From assembly GCF_035918155.1 (NCBI RefSeq), contig NZ_CP109327.1:1860001-1924000 (forward strand): DNA of 64,000 nucleotides, written 5' to 3'. Of the stretch, positions 54,422 to 61,686 are shown piece after piece. Every line of letters starts with the position of its first letter. Position 1 is the stretch's first letter. The notes below the pieces were generated by a model, which saw only the letters and a program-made list of their open reading frames with translations, ran no database searches and was not told the origin of the DNA. Position numbers and translations under genes: made by a program. The DNA is from Streptomyces sp. NBC_01591 (GTDB lineage: Bacteria; Actinomycetota; Actinomycetes; Streptomycetales; Streptomycetaceae).

Positions 54422-55474
54422 TCAGTCCTGCTTCTCGCCGCTCGCGAAGCGGGAGATGACCAGGGCGACGATGATGATCGCGCCGTTGAGGAACTGGTTC
54501 CACAGTGCCGGGACACCGCCGAGGGTCATCACATTGACCACCAGCTGGAGCGTCAGCACACCGGTCAGCGCGCCGAACAGGGTGCCGCGGCCGCCCTTGA
54601 GGCTGATGCCGCCGATGACCGCGGCGGCGAACACCTGGAAGATCCAGCCGTTGCCCTGGGTCGCCGCGACCGATCCGTAGTGGCCGGTGTAGAGGATGCC
54701 CGCGAAGGCCGCCAGCAGCCCGCCGACGGCCAGCACGATCCAGGTGACCCGGTCCACCCGGATGCCCGCGGCGCGCGCCGCCTCCGGGTTGCCGCCGATG
54801 GCGTACAGCGAGCGTCCGTGGCGCAGCCAGGCCAGTGCGGCGCCGCCGACGGCGAACAGCGCGAGGCAGATCCAGACGGCGGCCGGTGCGCCGAGCCACT
54901 CGCTCTTGCCGAGGTAGCGGAAGGACTCCGGGACGTCGGTGATGGACTTGCCCTCGGTGATCCCGATGTGGAGGCCGCGCAGCATGGTGAGCATGCCGAG
55001 CGTGGCGATGAAGCCGTTGACCCTCAGCTTCAGCATCAGGAAGCCGTTGACCGCGCCGATGGCCAGACCCACCAGCAGACAGAGCGGGATCGCCGACCAG
55101 GTGGGCAGCAGCCCGAGGCCCGCGAAGCGGCCGCCCTCGGTGGGCAGGACCAGCCACATCGCGACGACCGGCGCGATGCCGATCGTCGACTCCAGCGACA
55201 GGTCCATCCGCCCGCAGATCAGGATCAGCGCCTGGCCCAGCACCAGCAGGCTCAGTTCGGAGGACTGCTGGACGACGCTGATCAGGTTCTCGGAGGTCAG
55301 GAACACCGGCGAGACGATGAACCCGATCACCATCAGCACCAGGATCACCGGTACCAGGGAGAAGTCGCTCCACCTGATCAGCTTCAGCCGGTCCAGCGGC
55401 CTCTCGCCGGTCGGGGAGCCCTTCGTCCCGCTGTCGATGCCGTCGGCCGCCAGGGGCCGTACCGTGCCGGTCAT
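54422..55474 (-). CDS. Sugar ABC transporter permease (RbsC-like)
   Basis: A 350-residue permease with eight to ten membrane helices. GQALILICGRMDLSLESTIG and AVIGGISLKGGRGTLFGALTGV are hallmarks of the ribose/xylose-type family. It should form the membrane channel with the adjacent two-domain ATPase. Its ATG overlaps the ATPase stop by 4 bp (ATGA). It is the last gene of the five-gene sugar operon. Confidence 0.92.
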   Translation of the reverse strand: MTGTVRPLAADGIDSGTKGSPTGERPLDRLKLIRWSDFSLVPVILVLMVIGFIVSPVFLTSENLISVVQQSSELSLLVLGQALILICGRMDLSLESTIGIAPVVAMWLVLPTEGGRFAGLGLLPTWSAIPLCLLVGLAIGAVNGFLMLKLRVNGFIATLGMLTMLRGLHIGITEGKSITDVPESFRYLGKSEWLGAPAAVWICLALFAVGGAALAWLRHGRSLYAIGGNPEAARAAGIRVDRVTWIVLAVGGLLAAFAGILYTGHYGSVAATQGNGWIFQVFAAAVIGGISLKGGRGTLFGALTGVLTLQLVVNVMTLGGVPALWNQFLNGAIIIVALVISRFASGEKQD

Positions 55475-56991
55475 TCCCTTTCCCCCACACCTTCCATGGC
55501 GGCGACGAGCTCCCCGTCGTTCCACCCGCTTGCGAATGTCGCGACCACGCGTCCGTGGAACAGGGCGAGCACCCGGTCGCAGACCCGCAGATCGTCCAGC
55601 TCGTCCGAGATGATCACTGCGGCGTTCCCCTCGTCGGCGACCCGTCGTACGACTCCGAGCAGGGAGTCCTTGGACTTGATGTCCACCCCCGCGGTGGGCC
55701 GCACCGCCACCAGCACGCTGGGTTCACGGGCCAGCGCCCTGGCCACCACCACCTTCTGCTGGTTGCCGCCGGAGAGTCCGGAGACGGGCTGCTCGGGCCC
55801 CTGTGTCTTGATGTCCAGCGAGGCGATCATGGTGCGCGCGAACTCCCTGGTACGGGAGGGCAGTACGGTCCCCCACGGGCCGAGCTGGTCGGTGACCGTG
55901 AGCGTGGCGTTCTCGGCGACGCTGCGTTCCAGGACGAGGCCCTGGTCGTGCCGGTCCTCGGGGATGTAGCCGATCCCGGCGTCCAGCGCGTGCGGCACGC
56001 TGCCGGAGCGCACGGACCTGCCGTGTACGCGGACCGTGCCGCCGCCCGCCTTCCGCATGCCGGCCAGGGTCTCCCCCAGGGCCGTGTTGCCGCTGGCCGC
56101 GGAGCCGGCGAGGCCGAGCACCTCGCCGGGGCGGACCTCCAGGTCCAGTGGTTCGAACTGGCCCGGGACGTTGAGCCCTTCGGTACGCAGTACGGGGGCG
56201 GCCGACTCGTCCCGCGCCGCGGCCCCGGTACCGCCCGCGTGCCAGGCGGTGGCACCTGCGGACTGCTCGCCGGTCATCGCCGCCACCAGCTCCGCCTTGG
56301 CGATGCCGGCGACCGGGGCGGTCAGCACATGGCGGGCGTCGCGGTAGACGGTGACCGCCGTGCACAGTTCGTACACCTCCTGGAGGTGGTGGGAGATGAA
56401 GAGGAAGGCCACTCCCTGGCTCTGCAGTTCCCGCAGCTTGTCGAAGAGCCGCCCGATGCCCCGGGCGTCGAGCTGGGCGGTCGGCTCGTCCAGGACGATC
56501 AGCCGGGCGCCGAAGGACAGCGCCCTGGCGATCTCGACGAACTGCCGCTGCTCGACGGCGAGATCGCGCGCCCGGGTGCTGGGGTCGACCTGGACCCCGT
56601 ACTCGGCCAGCAGCCGCTCGGCGCGCCTGCGGAGCCTGCCCCAGCTGATCCAGCGGGCGTTGTCGTCGAAGCGGTTGAGGAAGAGGTTCTCCGCGACGGT
56701 CAGATCCGGGACGACCATGGATTTCTGGTAGACGCAGGCGATCTTCGACTGCCAGGCCGCGGTGTCCCCGAAGGCCGGCGCGGGCTCCCCCGAGAACGTG
56801 ACCGTGCCCGCGTCCGCCTTGTGGAGCCCGGTCAGAACGCTGACCAGCGTCGACTTGCCCGCGCCGTTGCGGCCGACCAGGGCGTGCGACTCACCGGGCT
56901 GCACGGTGAGCCTCACCCCGTCGAGCGCCACGGTGGGCCCGAAGCGTTTGACAACGCCTTCCGCCTGTACGGCAGGTGGTGCCTGGTCCAT
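55471..56991 (-). CDS. Sugar ABC transporter ATPase, two nucleotide-binding domains (RbsA-like)
   Basis: A 506-residue protein with tandem ABC domains. The first is complete: Walker A GRNGAGKST, signature-like DLAVEQRQFVEIARAL, Walker B LIVLDEPTAQLD and switch ISHHLQEV. The second is degenerate: Walker A reads GSAASGNT, and the Walker B region reads LVAVRPTAGVD, without the usual acidic residues. Its signature LSGGNQQKVVVARAL is intact. Such asymmetry is common in RbsA-type proteins, but loss of the Walker B acid is stronger than usual. It sits between the binding-protein gene and the permease gene. Confidence 0.9.
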   Translation of the reverse strand: MDQAPPAVQAEGVVKRFGPTVALDGVRLTVQPGESHALVGRNGAGKSTLVSVLTGLHKADAGTVTFSGEPAPAFGDTAAWQSKIACVYQKSMVVPDLTVAENLFLNRFDDNARWISWGRLRRRAERLLAEYGVQVDPSTRARDLAVEQRQFVEIARALSFGARLIVLDEPTAQLDARGIGRLFDKLRELQSQGVAFLFISHHLQEVYELCTAVTVYRDARHVLTAPVAGIAKAELVAAMTGEQSAGATAWHAGGTGAAARDESAAPVLRTEGLNVPGQFEPLDLEVRPGEVLGLAGSAASGNTALGETLAGMRKAGGGTVRVHGRSVRSGSVPHALDAGIGYIPEDRHDQGLVLERSVAENATLTVTDQLGPWGTVLPSRTREFARTMIASLDIKTQGPEQPVSGLSGGNQQKVVVARALAREPSVLVAVRPTAGVDIKSKDSLLGVVRRVADEGNAAVIISDELDDLRVCDRVLALFHGRVVATFASGWNDGELVAAMEGVGERE

Positions 56992-56993
56992 GG

Positions 56994-58034
56994 CTAGCTC
57001 TTCTTCTCCAGCTGGTTGGCCCACAGCTTCGGGTCGTCGACGTTGTCCTTGGTCACCAGCGGCGCGGGGAGCTGGTCCTCGAAGCCGTTCGGGATCTTGA
57101 TGATGTTGGAGTCGTGGTCGGTGGGGCCTTCCTTGAAGGTCTTTCCGTCCAGGGCCGCCTTGGCGTAGTAGAGCGCGTACTTCGCGTACAGGTCGGCGGG
57201 CTGGGAGATCGTCGCATCGATCTTCCCGGCCTTGATGGCGTCGAACTCCTCCGGGATGCCGTCGTTGGAGATGATCGTGATGTGCCCCGGCGTACCGGCC
57301 GGCTTCAGCAGCTTCTTCTGCTCCAGGAGTGCGAGGGTGGGCTGCAGGAAGACACCGCCGGCCTGCATGTAGATGCCGTTGATGTCGGGGTTGGCGGCCA
57401 GGGTGGCCTGGAGCTTGGCGGAGGCGACGTCGCCCTTCCAGTCGGTGGCCAGCTCGAAGACCTTGATGCCGGGGAAGTCCTTGTCCATGCAGGCCTTGAA
57501 CGCCTCGGACCGGTCGCGGCCGTTGATCGAGGAGAGGTCGCCCTGGAATTCGACGACCTTGCCCTTGCCCCCCAGCTGCTCGCCGAGGTACTTGCAGGCG
57601 TTGGTCCCGTACGCCTTGTTGTCGGCGCGCACCACCATGTAGATGTTGCCCTTGTCGGGGCGGGTGTCGACGCTGACGACCGGGATCTTCTTCTCGTTCA
57701 GCGTGTTGAGCGACTCCGCGATCGCGCCGGTGTCCTGCGGCGCCATCACCACGGCCTTGGCGCCCTGGTCGGTGAAGGTCTGGACGTTGGCGACCAGCTT
57801 GCCGATGTCGTTCTGCGAGTTGGTCAGCGGCAGCGCCTCGACCTCGCCCGCCTCGACGCCCTTCTCCACGTAGTTCTGGTACGAGTTCCAGAAGTCGCTG
57901 TCGCTGCGCGGCAGGTCGATACCGACCTTCCCGCCGCCCGCGCCGTCCGCGGTGGACTCGCGGTTGCAGCCCGCGAGGGCAGTGACGGCCAGCAGTACGG
58001 CGCAGGCTGCCGCACTCGTCGTACGCACTCTCAT
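56994..58034 (-). CDS. Sugar ABC transporter substrate-binding lipoprotein
   Basis: A 346-residue type-I (ribose/LacI-like) binding protein. The lipobox is LAGC after a 21-residue signal. GIDLPRSDSDFWNSYQNYV, ALPLTNSQNDIGK and SNDGIPEEFDAIKAGKIDATIS are the usual ligand-domain segments. It should capture a monosaccharide, plausibly L-fucose or a related 6-deoxy sugar or acid given the catabolic genes upstream. Its stop lies 2 bp before the ATPase start. Confidence 0.9.
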   Translation of the reverse strand: MRVRTTSAAACAVLLAVTALAGCNRESTADGAGGGKVGIDLPRSDSDFWNSYQNYVEKGVEAGEVEALPLTNSQNDIGKLVANVQTFTDQGAKAVVMAPQDTGAIAESLNTLNEKKIPVVSVDTRPDKGNIYMVVRADNKAYGTNACKYLGEQLGGKGKVVEFQGDLSSINGRDRSEAFKACMDKDFPGIKVFELATDWKGDVASAKLQATLAANPDINGIYMQAGGVFLQPTLALLEQKKLLKPAGTPGHITIISNDGIPEEFDAIKAGKIDATISQPADLYAKYALYYAKAALDGKTFKEGPTDHDSNIIKIPNGFEDQLPAPLVTKDNVDDPKLWANQLEKKS

Positions 58035-58135
58035 TGGTGTCCCGTCCTTTGTGAGTACCGGCTCGGATTTCTGTCGGCAAAGCGGAGGTGCATGCGCGGG
58101 GGTGCGGCGGGTGGCGCGGCTCGGGCCTCCCCCGG

Positions 58136-58915
58136 TCAGCTCTCGGCGGGGCGCAGGCGCAGCCCCTGCATGCCGCCGTCGACGGCCAGTGCCGTGCCGG
58201 TGACCGAGGCGGCGGCGGGGCTCGCGAGGTAGACGATCGCGGCGGCGACCTCGTCGGCGGAGACGAGCCGTCCCAGCGGCTGGCGGGCGTTGAGCGCGGC
58301 CCGTTCGGCGGCCGGGTCGTCGGCCTGGCCGAGGAGCCGGCCGATCCACGGGGTGTCCGCGGTGCCGGGGTTGACGCAGTTGACCCGGATGCCCTCACGG
58401 ACGTGGTCGGCGGCCATCGCCAGGGTCAGCGAGCGGACCGCGCCCTTGCTCGCGCTGTACAGGGCGCGCTGCGGCAGCCCGGCGGTCGCGGCGATGGAGC
58501 AGGTCTGGGTGATCGACACGGCGCCGGGACGGTCGGCCGCCGCGCGCCGCAGATGGGGCAGGGCGTGCCGGGCGGTGCGGACCATACCGAGGACGTTGAT
58601 GTCCAGGACCCGGGTCCACTCGTTGTCGGCGTTGTCCTCGACGGTGCCGATGGATCCGATGCCGGCGTTGGACACGACGGTGTGCAGTGCGCCCAGTTCG
58701 GCGGCGGCCCGGTCGACCGCCTCGCGCACGGCGTCGTCGTCGGTGACGTCGGCCTTGAGGGCCAGGACGCCGGCGGGGGCGCCCGCGGTCTCCCGGTCCA
58801 GTACGGCCACCTGCGCGCCGCGCGCCAGCAGCATGGTCGCGACAGCGGCGCCGATGCCGGAGGCGCCGCCCGTGACCAGGGCGTTCATTCCTTCGAAGTC
58901 GCTCGTTCCGGTCAT
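58136..58915 (-). CDS. Short-chain dehydrogenase, probable 2-keto-3-deoxy-L-fuconate dehydrogenase
   Basis: A 259-residue SDR. The NAD motif is [13 protein letters not shown] follows, and the active site has YSASK with the upstream Ser in TCSIAAT. It is coupled by ATGA overlap to the fuconate dehydratase gene, whose product, 2-keto-3-deoxy-L-fuconate, is oxidised by an SDR in the known non-phosphorylating L-fucose pathway. That context supports the call. The alternative, L-fucose dehydrogenase, cannot be excluded. Confidence 0.75.
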   Translation of the reverse strand: MTGTSDFEGMNALVTGGASGIGAAVATMLLARGAQVAVLDRETAGAPAGVLALKADVTDDDAVREAVDRAAAELGALHTVVSNAGIGSIGTVEDNADNEWTRVLDINVLGMVRTARHALPHLRRAAADRPGAVSITQTCSIAATAGLPQRALYSASKGAVRSLTLAMAADHVREGIRVNCVNPGTADTPWIGRLLGQADDPAAERAALNARQPLGRLVSADEVAAAIVYLASPAAASVTGTALAVDGGMQGLRLRPAES

Positions 58916-60267
58916 CGGCCGGCCTCCTCGGTGGTTTGGCGGGCCTGCCATACGGCGCCCTCCGGGTAGCGGTGTGCGGCGATCGAATCGGGGAGCATCC
59001 GGGCGGAGAAGCCCGGGGAGCTCGGCGCGGTGTAGCGGCCGGACTCGATCACGGTGGGGTCGGCGAAGTGTTCGTGGAGATGGTCGACGTACTCGATCAC
59101 TCGGTTGTCCCAACTGCCGGAGACCGCCACGTAGTCGAACATCGAGAGGTGCTGCACCAGCTCGCAGAGTCCTACCCCGCCCGCGTGCGGGCAGACCGGT
59201 ACGCCGTACTTCGCGGCGAGCAGCAGGATCGCGAGGTTCTCGTTGACGCCCGCGACCCGTGCCGCGTCGATCTGGACGAAGTCGACGGCGCCGGCCTGCA
59301 GCAGCTGCTTGAACACGACCCGGTTGGCGACGTGTTCGCCGGTGGCGACCTTGACCGGCTGACCGGCCCGGACGGCGGCGTGGCCGAGGATGTCGTCGGG
59401 GCTGGTCGGCTCCTCGATCCAGTGCGGGTCGTACGGCGCGAGCGCGGTCATCCATTCGACCGCGTCCGAGACGTCCCAGCGCTGGTTGGCGTCGACGGCG
59501 ATCCGGATGTCGGGCCCGACGGCGTCGCGGGCCAGGGCGAGTCTGCGGACGTCGTCGCGGAGGCTGCCGCCGACCTTCAGCTTGATCTGGGTGAAGCCGT
59601 CGGCGACGGCCTCCTTCGCGAGCCTGACGAGCTTGTCGTCGGTGTAGCCCAGCCAGCCGGGCGAGGTGGTGTACGCCGGGTATCCCTCGGCGCGCAGCCG
59701 CTCGGCGCGCTCGGCCCGGCCCGGTTCGGCGGCCCGCAGGATCGCCAGGGCCTCGTCGGGGGTGAGGGCGTCGGTGAGGTAGCGGAAGTCGACGAGGGAG
59801 ACGAGCTCCTCGGGCGTCATCCCGGCGAGGAACTCCCAGACCGGCCTGCCCGCCAGCTTGGCCGCCAGGTCCCAGGCGGCGTTGACGACCGCGCCGGCCG
59901 CCATGTGCATCACGCCCTTCTCCGGGCCGAGCCAGCGCAGTTGCGAGTCATGGGTGAGCTCACGGTGCAGTGCGGCGAGATCGGCCGCGGTGCGGGGCGC
60001 CGGGCGCCCCACCAGGTAGGGGCGCAACGCCTCGATGGCGGCGGCCATCACCTCGTTGCCCCGCCCGATGGTGAAACAGAAGCCATGTCCCTCGATGCCT
60101 CCACCGCCGCTGTCCGGGCCGTCCGTGCGGTCGGGGACTTCGGTACGCAGTACGACGTAGGCAGCCGAGTAGTCGGGATCGGGGTTCATGGCGTCCGAGC
60201 CGTCCAGTTGTTCCGAGGTCGGAAAACGGATGTCGTGGACCTCGAAATCCGTGACGGTCTGACTCAT
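58912..60267 (-). CDS. L-fuconate dehydratase (enolase superfamily)
   Basis: A 451-residue enolase-superfamily dehydratase. The N-terminal [20 protein letters not shown] segment is diagnostic of the L-fuconate dehydratase (FucD/ENOSF1) group. The catalytic lysines are in IKLKVG. The metal ligands and acid/base residues lie in [19 protein letters not shown] and ATGEHVANR, and the distal His in [11 protein letters not shown]. It removes water from L-fuconate to give 2-keto-3-deoxy-L-fuconate. It is the first gene of the operon (dehydratase-SDR-binding protein-ATPase-permease). L-fucose dehydrogenase and lactonase genes are not in the window. Confidence 0.9.
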   Translation of the reverse strand: MSQTVTDFEVHDIRFPTSEQLDGSDAMNPDPDYSAAYVVLRTEVPDRTDGPDSGGGGIEGHGFCFTIGRGNEVMAAAIEALRPYLVGRPAPRTAADLAALHRELTHDSQLRWLGPEKGVMHMAAGAVVNAAWDLAAKLAGRPVWEFLAGMTPEELVSLVDFRYLTDALTPDEALAILRAAEPGRAERAERLRAEGYPAYTTSPGWLGYTDDKLVRLAKEAVADGFTQIKLKVGGSLRDDVRRLALARDAVGPDIRIAVDANQRWDVSDAVEWMTALAPYDPHWIEEPTSPDDILGHAAVRAGQPVKVATGEHVANRVVFKQLLQAGAVDFVQIDAARVAGVNENLAILLLAAKYGVPVCPHAGGVGLCELVQHLSMFDYVAVSGSWDNRVIEYVDHLHEHFADPTVIESGRYTAPSSPGFSARMLPDSIAAHRYPEGAVWQARQTTEEAGR

Positions 60268-60286
60268 GTGCGCCCCCAGGGGAATA

Positions 60287-60320
60287 ACATCGGACCTCTG
60301 TTCTGGTCATCCGATGTATA
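60287..60320. promoter_or_regulatory. Candidate FadR-type operators upstream of the fuconate operon
   Basis: ATACATCGGATG on the minus strand (60308-60319) is identical to the 12-mer before the FadR-type regulator. A related AACATCGGA lies at 60287-60295, and CGGATGTAT occurs again near 60373-60381. The cluster is 20-115 bp upstream of the dehydratase start. The remaining gap to 60522 holds only promoter-like sequence for the PAC2 gene. Confidence 0.6.
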
Positions 60321-60522
60321 GCGCCATCAAGGCACCAAAGTCCAGGGATTGATCGAAATTGACCGGCACAGCTCGGATGTATCCGGAGTCCGATGCCTTG
60401 ATTCGACCGGTGATGCGTCTTCGTGGACCCGGTTCACCCGGCTGTGCACGGAGGCTGCGGCGCGAGTGACCGGAAGCCGTAAGGTTGATGGGTACACAAG
60501 GGAACTTCGGAAGGAGGCCTGG

Positions 60523-61605
60523 GTGATCGAGCTCGAGGGGGTTCCCGAGCTGATCGACCCGGTCATGGTGGCCGCGTTCGAGGGATGGAACGACGCAGGG
60601 GACGCCGCCTCCACGGCGGTCGCACACCTGGACCGGGAGTGGAAGGGCGAGGTGTTCGCGGCGCTGGACGCCGAGGACTACTACGACTTCCAGGTCAACC
60701 GGCCGACGCTCTGGCTGGACGGCGGGGTGCGCAAGATCACCTGGCCGACCACCCGGCTCTCCGTGGTCCGCGTCGGCGGGGACAAGCCCCGCGATCTCGT
60801 CCTGGTCCGCGGTATCGAGCCATCCATGCGCTGGCGCTCGTTCTGCAACGAGATCCTGGGTTTCGCCCATGAGTTGGGGGTGGAGATGGTGGTGGTCCTG
60901 GGCGCCCTGCTCGGTGACACCCCGCACACCCGGCCGGTGCCGGTCAGCGGAGTCACCTCCGATCCGGACCTGGCGCGGACCATGGACCTGGAGGAGACCA
61001 GGTACGAGGGACCGACGGGCATCGTCGGCATCCTCCAGGAGGCCTGCACGCACGCGGGCGTGCCCGCGGTGAGCCTGTGGGCGGCGGTGCCGCACTACGT
61101 GTCGCAGCCGCCCAACCCGAAGGCCACACTCGCGCTGCTGAACCGCCTGGAGGACCTCATCGGTCTGCGCATCCCGCTGGGCGAACTGCCCGAGGACGCG
61201 CGCGCCTGGCAGCTCGGCGTCGACCAACTGGCCGCCGAGGACAGCGAGGTGGCCGAGTACGTCCAGACGCTGGAGGAGGCCCGGGACACCGCCGAGCTTC
61301 CCGAGGCGAGCGGCGAGGCCATCGCCCGGGAGTTCGAGCGCTATCTGCGCCGCAGGGACATCGGTCCGGGTCAGACGCCGGGCGGGCACGCGACGGAGAG
61401 CGGCGACACCTCGTACCTGCGCGACACCTCCAGCGGCCGCACCCGTCCGCCGAAGCCGGTCCGCCCCGAGACCGGGGGCGACACGGGCCCCGGCGCGCCG
61501 CCCGCGGGCGGACCCGGCCGGCAGCCACCGGCCGACCGGGAGGGCGACGACGACGGGGACGGCGAGGGTCCGCAGGATTCGTCGGAGGACTCCCCGGAGG
61601 ACTGA
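60523..61605 (+). CDS. parJ: PAC2-family protein, probable ParJ
   Basis: A 360-residue PAC2-family protein. VMVAAFEGWNDAGDAAS at the N-terminus and LGALLGDTPHTRPVPVSG and AAVPHYVSQPPNPKATLALL in the core are hallmarks of the actinobacterial branch. The last about 80 residues are Pro/Gly/Asp-rich and probably disordered. GTG 60523 has a perfect AAGGAGG. From memory, the S. coelicolor homologue beside glpD is SCO1662 (ParJ), which limits ParA polymerisation during sporulation septation. Here it is separated from glpD by the fuconate island. The symbol rests on family and gene order, not on a search. Confidence 0.7.
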   Translation: MIELEGVPELIDPVMVAAFEGWNDAGDAASTAVAHLDREWKGEVFAALDAEDYYDFQVNRPTLWLDGGVRKITWPTTRLSVVRVGGDKPRDLVLVRGIEPSMRWRSFCNEILGFAHELGVEMVVVLGALLGDTPHTRPVPVSGVTSDPDLARTMDLEETRYEGPTGIVGILQEACTHAGVPAVSLWAAVPHYVSQPPNPKATLALLNRLEDLIGLRIPLGELPEDARAWQLGVDQLAAEDSEVAEYVQTLEEARDTAELPEASGEAIAREFERYLRRRDIGPGQTPGGHATESGDTSYLRDTSSGRTRPPKPVRPETGGDTGPGAPPAGGPGRQPPADREGDDDGDGEGPQDSSEDSPED

Positions 61606-61633
61606 CGCTCCGAGGAGGACGGACGGGACCGGT

Positions 61634-61669
61634 GGAGCACCGGGCGGGTACGTCACCGCCCGGCGCTCC
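61634..61669. terminator. Bidirectional hairpin between PAC2 and GH31 genes
   Basis: A 14-bp stem with one mismatch (61634-61647, 61656-61669) in the 81 bp between convergent stops. Confidence 0.8.
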
Positions 61670-61686
61670 CGTGCTGTCCGGGACGT

